Part shown: positions 44,936-52,833 of the stretch, piece by piece
How positions within the stretch are numbered: position 1 is the first letter of the stretch
Layout of the letters: each line of letters begins with the position of its first letter
DNA from: Acidobacteriota bacterium
GTDB lineage: Bacteria; Acidobacteriota; Thermoanaerobaculia; UBA5066
DNA length: 64,000 nt
Direction: 5' to 3'
Assembly: GCA_016716715.1 (NCBI GenBank)
Contig: JADJVE010000006.1
Location: forward strand, 186,001-250,000
The notes under the pieces: generated by a model
What the model was told of the DNA's origin: nothing
Databases searched by the model: none
What the model saw: only the letters and a program-made list of their open reading frames with translations
Program-made: the position numbers and the translations under genes

Positions 44936-46159
44936 TCAGGCTGCCGGGCCCGCGGCGAGCGCGTCCACGACGCGCTCGAGCTTCATTCCCCGGCTCCCCT
45001 TCACGAGAAGCACGTCACCCGGCGCGAGGCACGGGCGGAGCCACGCGAGCAGCGGCTCCATCTCGGTGAAATGCGCGGAAGATGACGAGGAAGAAGAAGA
45101 GCGGAATTCTTCGAAGGTGAGGGAGGAACGCGGCCCGAAAAATGCCGCCAGCTCGACGCACTTCAGCGCGTTTCTCCCCAGCCTTCGATGCTCCTCCTCT
45201 TCGGCGCTCCCCAGCTCCAGCATGTCGCCGAGCACCGCGACCGCCCTCCCTTTCCCACCTGCCACGAGCGACGCCAGCGTCGCGAGCGCGGCCTCCATGG
45301 AGGTGGGCGAGGCGTTGTAGCAGTCGTCGAGGATCGTGACCCCGCCAATGCCCGCGACGACACGTGAGCGGTGCGAATACGGGCGGGCTGAGGAGAGACC
45401 CCGGGAGATTTCTTCGAAAGTGAAAGAGAGCGCCCGCGCCACGGCCGCCGCTGCGGCCGCGTTCATCGCGTTGTGCTCCCCCACGAACCCCAGCGTGACC
45501 TCGCACCTGCTGCGCTGCAGCTTCATGCCGCCGAGCGAACGGGCCGCTCCGGCATCCCCCTCCCATTCTTCACCTTCTAAGAGAATCTTCTGGCCTTCCA
45601 TTCCGAGGGAAGTCGACTCGAGAAGACGAACGTCCGCCAAGGGACTCCGGCCAAAGAAGATCTTCTTCACGCCGACCGCGGCGCGGTCCGCCTGCGCCAC
45701 GCAGCGCGCGTCGTCCGCGTTGACGACCGCGAAGGAGCCCGGGAGGAGGCCGCGATAGAGCTCCCCTTCGGCGTCCGCCACGCCGTCGAGGTCTCTCAGG
45801 AACTCGAGGTGCTCGGCCGCGACGAGCGTGACGACGCCCGCGTCCGGCCGCGCGATCGCCGTGAGCCGCGCCAGCTCGCCCGGCGCCGACATCCCGAGCT
45901 CGAGGACGGCCGCGCGGTGCTCCGGCGCCATCCGGAAGACCGTCAGCGGGACGCCGATCTCGTTGTTGAGGTTTCCCTCCGTCGCGAGCGCCGGGCCGCG
46001 CGTCCTCAGGATCGACGCGAGCATTTCCTTCGTCGTCGTCTTGCCGTTGGAGCCCGCGACCGCCGCGACGGGGATCGCGAAGCGCCGGCGGTGGAACGCC
46101 GCGAGCGCGCCGAGGGCCCGGAGCGTGTCGTCCACCTCGAAGAAAGGAAGACCCGGCAC
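44936..46159 (-). CDS. murF: UDP-MurNAc-tripeptide D-Ala-D-Ala ligase (MurF), start unclear
   Basis: 407 residues from GTG 46159. Mur-ligase motifs: AGSNGKTTTKEML (ATP), TEGNLNNEIGVPLTVFR, GEHNAMNAAAAAAVAR, DDCYNASPTSMEAAL, and a C-terminal domain with a Ser-rich tract (RSSSSSSSSAH). It adds D-Ala-D-Ala to the cell-wall precursor. In-frame sequence upstream to about 46381 encodes the missing N-terminal domain (SVSTDTRAIPPGALFVALKG, ERFDAHAFL) but contains no ATG, GTG or TTG. The true start may therefore be non-standard or lost to a base error. Three motif copies lie inside. Confidence 0.9.
   Translation of the reverse strand: MPGLPFFEVDDTLRALGALAAFHRRRFAIPVAAVAGSNGKTTTKEMLASILRTRGPALATEGNLNNEIGVPLTVFRMAPEHRAAVLELGMSAPGELARLTAIARPDAGVVTLVAAEHLEFLRDLDGVADAEGELYRGLLPGSFAVVNADDARCVAQADRAAVGVKKIFFGRSPLADVRLLESTSLGMEGQKILLEGEEWEGDAGAARSLGGMKLQRSRCEVTLGFVGEHNAMNAAAAAAVARALSFTFEEISRGLSSARPYSHRSRVVAGIGGVTILDDCYNASPTSMEAALATLASLVAGGKGRAVAVLGDMLELGSAEEEEHRRLGRNALKCVELAAFFGPRSSLTFEEFRSSSSSSSSAHFTEMEPLLAWLRPCLAPGDVLLVKGSRGMKLERVVDALAAGPAA
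45101..45590. repeat. Three copies of the dispersed AT-rich motif in murF
   Basis: Copies at 45101-45125 and 45405-45429 on the plus strand (AATTCTTCGAAGGTGAGG; GATTTCTTCGAAAGTGAA) and 45566-45590 on the minus strand (ATTCTCTTAGAAGGTGAAGA). The murF coding strand is minus, so the motif appears in both orientations relative to the gene. Confidence 0.55.
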
Positions 46160-46379
46160 GGCCGGCGTGCCCTTCCGGACGACGGCCGCGCCGGCGCCCT
46201 TCGCCTTCGCCTCTGCGAGGAACGCGTGCGCGTCGAAGCGCTCACCCTTCAGGGCGACGAACAGCGCGCCGGGCGGGATCGCGCGCGTGTCCGTCGAGAC
46301 GGACGGGAAGGCCGCCGGCGCGCCCGCGGGCGCGGGGGCGCCGAGCGCGCCCGCGACGTCCGTGGCGGAGAAGAGGGGC

Positions 46380-47492
46380 TCAGTCGAGGCCGTGGCGCGT
46401 CTCCTCGAGGATGTAGTCGACGACGGCCGGGAGGCTCTTCGTCCGCTCGAACACTTCGAGCTGGCGGTCCGCGCCGGTCCTTCTCTGCACGATCGTGTGG
46501 ACGTACTCCACTTCCTTCCGCGAGCCGAGCTCGTCGAGGACGTCGTCCACGAACTCGAGCAGCTCGCCGAGGAGGTCCGTGAACGGGACTTCCTCCTTCT
46601 TGCCGAAGTCGATGAGCTTCCCGTCGATCCCGAAGCGTGCGGCCCGGTACTTGTTCTCGCTGATGAGGGCGCGCGAGTAGAGGCGGTACGAGAGGTTCTT
46701 GTCGTGGAGCTTCCAGAGCTTGACGGTGATGGCCTGGAAGAGCGCGGCGAGACAGATCGTCTCGTCCACGCGCATCGGGATGTCGCAGATCCGGTACTCC
46801 AGCGTCGGGAAGAACGGGTGCGGGCGCACGTCCCACCAGATCTTCTTCGGGTTGTCGATGCAGTTCGTCTTCACGAGGGTCTCGACGTAGCCCATGTAGT
46901 CGGCCCACGAGGCGAACTGGTCCGGGATGCCCGTGCGCGGGAACCGGTCGAACACCTTCGCGCGGTAGCTCTTCCAGCCCGTGTCGCGCCCGCCCCAGAA
47001 GGGCGAGTTCGTCGAGAGCGCGAAGACGTGCGGGAGGAAGTAGCGCGCGGCGTTCTGGAGCGCGATCCGCGTCTCGTCGTGCTCGACCGCGACGTGGACG
47101 TGCAGGCCGAAGATGAGGTTGCCGCGCGCGACGGTCCCGAGGTCGTAGAGGATGCGCTCGTAGCGCGGGCTCGGCGTCACGGGAACCTCGGACCAGTGCG
47201 TGAACGGGTGCGTCCCGGCGGCGCCGATCGCGAGGCCCGCCTCGCCCGTCAGGCGCACGAGCTCGCGCCTGAGGTTCGTCGAGTCCGCGCGCGCCTCGGC
47301 GATGTTGCGGCAGATTCCCGTCCCGACCTCGATGACGGACTGGTGGAACTCGCGCTTGATCTTGTCCTTGAGGCGCGACTCGCCCTCCGCGAAGAGCTCC
47401 TGGATGTGGGCCTTCAGCGCTCGCGTCTCGGGGTCGACGATCTGGAACTCTTCCTCGATTCCGAGGGTGAAGGACGGGCGGGGCGCGCCCAT
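46380..47492 (-). CDS. GCS2-type carboxylate-amine ligase (YbdK-like)
   Basis: 370 residues from ATG 47492. Glutamine-synthetase-fold ligase: TLGIEEEFQIVDPETRALKA, FHQSVIEVGTGICRNIAEAR, GNLIFGLHVHVAVEH, FFPTLEYRICDIPMR. This family couples a carboxylate to an amine with ATP, often glutamate to cysteine or a peptide. An ATP-grasp gene follows 16 bases upstream on the same strand, a pairing reported for amidoligase systems. The substrate is not visible. Confidence 0.92.
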   Translation of the reverse strand: MGAPRPSFTLGIEEEFQIVDPETRALKAHIQELFAEGESRLKDKIKREFHQSVIEVGTGICRNIAEARADSTNLRRELVRLTGEAGLAIGAAGTHPFTHWSEVPVTPSPRYERILYDLGTVARGNLIFGLHVHVAVEHDETRIALQNAARYFLPHVFALSTNSPFWGGRDTGWKSYRAKVFDRFPRTGIPDQFASWADYMGYVETLVKTNCIDNPKKIWWDVRPHPFFPTLEYRICDIPMRVDETICLAALFQAITVKLWKLHDKNLSYRLYSRALISENKYRAARFGIDGKLIDFGKKEEVPFTDLLGELLEFVDDVLDELGSRKEVEYVHTIVQRRTGADRQLEVFERTKSLPAVVDYILEETRHGLD

Positions 47493-47508
47493 GGCGTGGC
47501 TCTCCGTC

Positions 47509-48462
47509 TCACTTCACGAGGCCGAGGAGGGCCGGCCACGTGCCGGTCGCCTCGAACGGCCGCGAGTTCTTCGCGCGGTCGACGAGGTACTCCGCCATCG
47601 CCTTCACGATCCACTGGAAATTCTCCTCGCCGACCGACGCGCGGTCCGCGTCGGGTGCGCAGTTCATGAAGTCGATCGCGTAGGGCACTCCGTCGCGCAC
47701 GGCGAACTCCACCGTGTTGAGGTCGTACCCGAGAGCGTTGCAGAGTGCGAGCGCATCGCGCGTCACCCGCTCGGCCATGGCCGCCGGAACCGGCTTTCCC
47801 AGCACGGCGGCGTACCGCATCGCGTGCGGCTCCTTCGGCGCGTACGGCATGATCTTCACCCGCGAGCGTCCCACGACGTAGCAGCGGTAGTAGTCCGTGA
47901 ACTCGATGGCCTCCTGCGCCATCATCTCGAGGTCCCGCGTCTTGTCGTACGCCGCGAAGAAGTCCTCCGGCGTGTCGCACTTGTAGACGTCCTTCCACCC
48001 GCCCCCGTTCGCGGGCTTCATGAAGATCGGGAAGCCGAGATACGCGAACACCCGGTCCCAGTCCACGAGGTCGAGGTTCCGGAAGGACGTGGCGGTCGTG
48101 TTCGGCGGGTTCTCCTTGTGCGGGAGGAGGACCGTCTTCGGGACGGCGACGCCCGCCGCGAGCGCGACGAGGTTGTCGAAGTACTTGTCGTCGGCGCACC
48201 ACCAGATCGGGTTGTTCACGACCTGGGCTCCGCGCGCGACCGCGCACTTGAGGAACGTCCGGTAGAACGGAACCTCGTGGCTGATGCGGTCGAGGATCAC
48301 GGCGTCCTCGAAGGACTGCTCCTGGACGAGGACCGAGATCTTGACGGGCCCCGCCTCGACGTCGTCGCCGCTCTTCGCGGCCATCTCGTTGATCTCGTTC
48401 ATGAGCGCCCACGGGAACGTGTCTTCCATCCCGAACAGAACGCCGATCCTCTTTCGTGCCAT
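47509..48462 (-). CDS. ATP-grasp ligase partner of the GCS2 enzyme
   Basis: 317 residues from ATG 48462. Begins KRIGVLFGMEDTFPWALMNE; GFPIFMKPANGGGWKDVYKC is the ATP-grasp nucleotide loop, and LNTVEFAVRDGVPYAIDFMN contains the metal-binding Glu/Asn pair. It is distinct from the PurK and D-Ala ligase branches and resembles peptide-forming amidoligases. With the GCS2 gene it may build a short peptide or modified amine. Confidence 0.85.
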   Translation of the reverse strand: MARKRIGVLFGMEDTFPWALMNEINEMAAKSGDDVEAGPVKISVLVQEQSFEDAVILDRISHEVPFYRTFLKCAVARGAQVVNNPIWWCADDKYFDNLVALAAGVAVPKTVLLPHKENPPNTTATSFRNLDLVDWDRVFAYLGFPIFMKPANGGGWKDVYKCDTPEDFFAAYDKTRDLEMMAQEAIEFTDYYRCYVVGRSRVKIMPYAPKEPHAMRYAAVLGKPVPAAMAERVTRDALALCNALGYDLNTVEFAVRDGVPYAIDFMNCAPDADRASVGEENFQWIVKAMAEYLVDRAKNSRPFEATGTWPALLGLVK

Positions 48463-48543
48463 GAGTGCCCCCTCGCGTCGCGCGCCGCATCCTAGCGGAG
48501 GCGCGCGACGGGCCGCAAACGCGCCGCGCTAGACTGCGCCCCC

Positions 48544-49248
48544 ATGAAACGCGAATACGGCTCGTGGAAAAGCTCCGCGCTCTCGCGCCCGATGGAATAC
48601 CTCTGGTTCGGGGACCGCGGGCGCCCCGTTCTCATGTTCCCGACCTCGATGGGGCGCTTCTACCAGAACGAGGACTTCGGCCTCACGGGCGCGCTCGCCG
48701 ACAAGGTCGACGCCGGCTTTCTCCAGCTGGTCTGCGTGGATTCCGTGGACGAGGAGAGCTGGTACAACAAGAACGCGCACCCGCGCGACCGCGCCCGGCG
48801 CCACGACGACTACGACCGCTACCTGCGCGACGAGATGCTCCCGTACATCGAGAGCCGCGCCGGCGGGAACGTCGTCACGGTCGGCGCGAGCTTCGGCGCG
48901 TACCACGCGGCGAACCTCGCGGGCCGGTACCCCGGGCGCGTGACGAAGGCGATCTGCTTCTCCGGCCTCTACGACGTGTCGCGCTATCTCGACGGCTACT
49001 GGGACGACCTTTGCTACTACCACACGCCCAACGCCTACATTGCAAACATGGACGACGCGTGGAAGGAGAAGCTGCGGGCCGTCGAATGGGTCGTCGCGAC
49101 GGGTGAGCAGGACTCCCTGATCCGCGACAACCGCGATTTCGCGGCGCTGCTCTCGCGGCAGGGTCAGAGAATCCAGGCCGAGTTCTGGCCCGGCGTCTTC
49201 GGGCACGACTGGCCGTTCTGGAACGAGCACGTCCGCCGCTTCATCTGA
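48544..49248 (+). CDS. Esterase of the alpha/beta hydrolase fold
   Basis: 234 residues from ATG 48544, divergent from the ATP-grasp gene with about 80 bases between. Nucleophile elbow VGASFGAYHAANLA (GxSxG), acid likely in VATGEQDSLIRDN, His in FGHDWPFW. Close in style to the putative esterase (EsteraseD-like) family. Its position suggests it may hydrolyse or release the product of the GCS2/ATP-grasp pair; that is inference. Confidence 0.88.
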   Translation: MKREYGSWKSSALSRPMEYLWFGDRGRPVLMFPTSMGRFYQNEDFGLTGALADKVDAGFLQLVCVDSVDEESWYNKNAHPRDRARRHDDYDRYLRDEMLPYIESRAGGNVVTVGASFGAYHAANLAGRYPGRVTKAICFSGLYDVSRYLDGYWDDLCYYHTPNAYIANMDDAWKEKLRAVEWVVATGEQDSLIRDNRDFAALLSRQGQRIQAEFWPGVFGHDWPFWNEHVRRFI

Positions 49249-49257
49249 CCCGGGCGG

Positions 49258-51510
49258 TCAGGCGGGCTTCGCGCGAAGCTCCTTGAGGCGTTTCTCGGCC
49301 TGGGCGCCCTTCTGCCGCGCCTCGTCCGCCTCGGCCTTCGGCCCGAGGACGCCCTTGACCGCGGCGAGCGCGCGCCAGGCTTCCGGCCGGAACGGGGCGC
49401 TGCGCGTCGTCTCCTGCGCCGCCTCGAGGGACTCCTCGAAGTCGCCGCGCCTCTCGAGGAGGCGCGCGAGCGCGACGCCGATCTCCCACGACTTCGGGAA
49501 GGCGTCCTTCCCGTCCCTCAGCACCGAGACCGCGGTCTCGGCACGCCCCGTCCACTCGCGGTAGCGCGCGAGCGTCACGAAGTCGCCCGGCTCGCGCACC
49601 GCCGGATCGGCGACCGCCCGCTCGAAGAAGCTCATCGCCGTGTCGTCGACGACGCGGCGCCCCCCGGTCTCGACGCCCAGGATGAAACCCTCCGCGAACG
49701 CGAGCGCGCGCGTTCGCGCGAGGCTCGTGCTCTCCGGGTGCGCCGCGAGCGCCTTGTTGCACAGGGCGAGGCAGCCCGCGTACTCCTTGAGGCGCAGGAG
49801 ACCGCGCGCCTCGGTCTCGGCGGCCGCGCGCCTCAGTGCGGCGTCGCCGCCCTCGGGGAACCCGGCGAGCTCCGCCTTCGCTTCGGCCCAGCGCTCGAGG
49901 CCCTGCAGGGCGCGCGCCCGGATCACCCGGGGCCTGGGGTCCCTCGGCGAAAGATTCCGCGCCTCCGCGGCGAGCGCGAGCGCCTCGTGGAGCCCCGCGA
50001 GCTGCTCCGGCAGACGGGTCTCCGGGACGGCCGCGGCCTGGTGGAGGAGCTGTGCAGCCGCGTCGAGGAGCGTTCCGGCGTCCCGCCGACCCGCGAGCCT
50101 CTGGCGCGCCGTCGCGACCGCGTCCGACGAGAGACCCTGGGCGCCTTGCGCGGCGAGGAGAAGGTCGAGAAGGCCCGCGTCGGTCTTGTGCAGGAGGAGG
50201 CCCGTGCGTGCCGCGCGCTCGGCAAGGCTCGGGTTGCCGAGGCGCAGGTGCGCGTCCGCAAGGAGCGCGAACATGTCCGACGGCTTGTCCGTCGCGGCCG
50301 AAAGGGCGTCGAGGGCGGTGACGGCCTCGGCGGGGCGGTCGAGCTTCAGGAGGCTTCGCGCGAGCGTGATCGCCGAAGTCTGCTGGAGCGGGTCGTCCGG
50401 GTGCTCCCGCACGACCGACGGAAGGACGACGCGGGAGAGAATCGCGACCGCGCCGGCCCAGTCTTCCTTCTCCGCGAAACGCAGCGCCTCGTCCAGCTCC
50501 TTCTTGGCGCCGCGGATGTCGACCGTCGAGCCGCCGCGGCCCGTCACCATGGCGCCGGTCGCGACCTTCGCGCGCAGCGTGTCGCTGCGCACCTCGGAGG
50601 CCTGGTAGCGCATCTTCGGAACGAACCGGCCGATCTTCAGCTCGCGCCTGAGGGACGCGTTCAGGACGTCCGTGGCGAACGACTTCCAGTCCGGGTAGCG
50701 GCCGTGCCGCTCGCGCTCGAGCCCGCGCATGATGATGTCGTCGGCGCCGAACGTGGAGCGGCGGAACATCCCGGAGGCGAGGCGCGAAGGCTCGTTGCGG
50801 ATCTTTGCGCCGCGGATCTCGTGCCAGTCGCCCGTGAAGGGGACGCGCCCGGTCTCCCACTCGTACATGAGGCAGCACAGGCTGTAGATGTCCGACCGCA
50901 CGTCGAGCGGCACGCCCCCGAGGAGCTGCTCGGGCGAGGCGTACGCCGCGGTGCCGTAGATGACCATCGAGCCGTCCGCCGCGGCCGGGTCGATCTCGCC
51001 GCGCGTCCCCGCGATCCCCCAGTCCGACACCGCGGCGCGGTGCAGGTCGTCGATCAGGATGTTCTCGGGCTTGAGGTCGAGGTGGAGGATTCCGTGCTCG
51101 CGGTGGGCCCACTCCAGCGCACCCGCGATGCGCACGATCGTCCGGTAGAAGACCTCCGGGTCCTTTTCCGAAAGGTGCGGCCGGAGGTTCCCGCCGTTCA
51201 TCCAGCGCGAGCACACGACCGGGGTGTCCTTGTACGTGAAAACGCAGAGCGCCTCGACGATTCCGTCGCAGACCGACAGCTTCAGCCAGGTCTGGAGCTC
51301 GACGAGGAAGCGCTCGAAGGCCTCGCCCTGCTTCTCGCCCGCCGGCAGCGCCTTCACGGCGAACGCCGGGCCCTGGCCCTGGCGGACCTTCGCGCAGACG
51401 CCCATCCCGCCGCGGATGACGTCGACGACCGTGAACGTGTTGGAGGCGAGCCCCTGCGCCCGTGCCAGCTCCGGCAGGGTCAGTTCTTCGCCTGAACGAA
51501 ACAAAGTCAC
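49258..51510 (-). CDS. Ser/Thr protein kinase with TPR repeats and a non-RD catalytic loop
   Basis: 750 residues from GTG 51510. Kinase domain at residues ~25-290: IRGGMGVCAKV (P-loop), FAVKAL (Lys), catalytic loop HLDLKPENILI (Leu replaces the usual Arg) and SDWGIAG (Trp for Phe in DFG), then GTAAYASPEQLLGG. The Asp, Lys and Asn needed for catalysis remain, so it is probably active. The C-terminal ~430 residues are TPR-like helical repeats. No transmembrane helix, so cytoplasmic. Convergent with the esterase. Confidence 0.92.
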   Translation of the reverse strand: MTLFRSGEELTLPELARAQGLASNTFTVVDVIRGGMGVCAKVRQGQGPAFAVKALPAGEKQGEAFERFLVELQTWLKLSVCDGIVEALCVFTYKDTPVVCSRWMNGGNLRPHLSEKDPEVFYRTIVRIAGALEWAHREHGILHLDLKPENILIDDLHRAAVSDWGIAGTRGEIDPAAADGSMVIYGTAAYASPEQLLGGVPLDVRSDIYSLCCLMYEWETGRVPFTGDWHEIRGAKIRNEPSRLASGMFRRSTFGADDIIMRGLERERHGRYPDWKSFATDVLNASLRRELKIGRFVPKMRYQASEVRSDTLRAKVATGAMVTGRGGSTVDIRGAKKELDEALRFAEKEDWAGAVAILSRVVLPSVVREHPDDPLQQTSAITLARSLLKLDRPAEAVTALDALSAATDKPSDMFALLADAHLRLGNPSLAERAARTGLLLHKTDAGLLDLLLAAQGAQGLSSDAVATARQRLAGRRDAGTLLDAAAQLLHQAAAVPETRLPEQLAGLHEALALAAEARNLSPRDPRPRVIRARALQGLERWAEAKAELAGFPEGGDAALRRAAAETEARGLLRLKEYAGCLALCNKALAAHPESTSLARTRALAFAEGFILGVETGGRRVVDDTAMSFFERAVADPAVREPGDFVTLARYREWTGRAETAVSVLRDGKDAFPKSWEIGVALARLLERRGDFEESLEAAQETTRSAPFRPEAWRALAAVKGVLGPKAEADEARQKGAQAEKRLKELRAKPA

Positions 51511-51561
51511 CTGTATCCAATTCTCTCACCAGCCGCAGCCGGCGTTACCATCGGCGCTTCG

Positions 51562-52773
51562 ATGACGCGCCCCGCCTCACGGACCGCCCGCGCCGCCGCC
51601 GTCCTCTCCGCCCTCTTCACCGCCCTCGCCCTGCCAGCCCGGGCCCAGAACGCGGACTTCGTGTGGTACGGCGGCTCGATCCTCGCGGGCAGGGACGCGC
51701 GTCCCGAAGCCCTCGCCGTGAAGGACGGGAAGATCGTGGCGCTCGGGACGCGGGCCGACGTCGAGAAGAAGTGGAAGGGAAAGTCGACCCTCCCGATCGA
51801 CCTGAACGGCCAGACCCTCGTCGCGGGCCTCGTCCCGACGCCCGTGCCGACGCCGCCCCCCGCCGCGCCGCCGAAGGGTCAAGCAAAGAGCGCGGCACGC
51901 ATCGAGAAGCCGGTCCGGGCGACGCCCACGCCGGCCCCGAAGCCGACGCCGACGCCCTCGCAGCCGCGGGAACCCGCTCCGCCGCTCGAGGCGCTGGGGG
52001 CCGACGTGTCGCCGCCGCCGCCCGGCCTCCCTTACACGATCGCATCGGTCCGCGACGCGCTCAAGATGTGGGTCCTTCGCTCGAGCCTCCCGAAGCGGCA
52101 TCGCGTCGTCGTCGGATTCGGCTACGACGAGACGAAGCTCGCGGAGAACCGCCCGCCCACGCGCGAGGAGCTCGACACGGTCTCCGCCACCCTGCCCGTC
52201 ATCGTCGTGTCGAAAACCGGAGACGCCGGCGCGTACAACACGCTCGCCCTGCAGCGGGCCGGGATCTCGTGGCGCACGAAGGACCCGCCGGGCGGCACGA
52301 TCGTCCGCCGCGGGCGCATCCAGGAGCCGAACGGCGCCCTCACGGGCTCCGCGCACGCGGCGGCCTTCGCGAAGCTCGTTCCGCGCCTCGACGAGAAGGA
52401 ACGCGCCCGCCTCCACGCGGAGAGTGTCCGGCTGAACACGCCCGAGGAGCCCGAGGCCGCGCCGGCCGTGGCCGTAGTCGTCCAGACCCCCGCGCCCGCT
52501 CCGGTCCCGACGCCCGCCCCGACGCCGGCCGTCGCCGCGGCCGCGACGGAGCCCGCGCCCGCGGCGCGCGACGCGGGGTCCGAGGCCCTCGCCGCGCTCG
52601 TCGCGGACGTCCTCGCCGGGACGTCGGCGCTCGAGATCGGCCGCCCGGCCGACATGTCCGTCCTCTCGGACGACCCGGCCGCCGCGGACCCCGCCCGGCG
52701 CGCCGCGATCAAGGTCGTCGAGGAGGTCCGGAAGGGGCGCACCGTCTGGCGGCGGGACACGACGCGCCGCTGA
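51562..52773 (+). CDS. Exported amidohydrolase-like protein lacking the catalytic core
   Basis: 403 residues from ATG 51562. Signal peptide (AAVLSALFTALALPARAQ). The N-terminus (DFVWYGGSILAGRDARPEAL, VKDGKIVALGTRADV) and C-terminus (IGRPADMSVLSDDPA) match the composite beta-domain of YtcJ-like amidohydrolases. A middle part (VVVGFGYDETKLAENRPPTR, YNTLALQRAGI, GGTIVRRGR) also matches. The two segments that would carry the metal-binding HxH and the later His/Asp are replaced by Pro/Thr/Ala-rich linkers. So the fold scaffold survives without an active site. Confidence 0.75.
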   Translation: MTRPASRTARAAAVLSALFTALALPARAQNADFVWYGGSILAGRDARPEALAVKDGKIVALGTRADVEKKWKGKSTLPIDLNGQTLVAGLVPTPVPTPPPAAPPKGQAKSAARIEKPVRATPTPAPKPTPTPSQPREPAPPLEALGADVSPPPPGLPYTIASVRDALKMWVLRSSLPKRHRVVVGFGYDETKLAENRPPTREELDTVSATLPVIVVSKTGDAGAYNTLALQRAGISWRTKDPPGGTIVRRGRIQEPNGALTGSAHAAAFAKLVPRLDEKERARLHAESVRLNTPEEPEAAPAVAVVVQTPAPAPVPTPAPTPAVAAAATEPAPAARDAGSEALAALVADVLAGTSALEIGRPADMSVLSDDPAAADPARRAAIKVVEEVRKGRTVWRRDTTRR

Positions 52774-52833
52774 GTCTCCGCGGGCTGGTTCCGGCGTAGG
52801 ATCGGTCCCCACGCCGTGTCCACAGGAGATTTC

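Noticed and set aside
45060..45100. Ser repeat in murF as a frameshift or misassembly
   Set aside because: The frame stays open and the conserved C-terminal domain follows in register, so it is a tolerated low-complexity loop.
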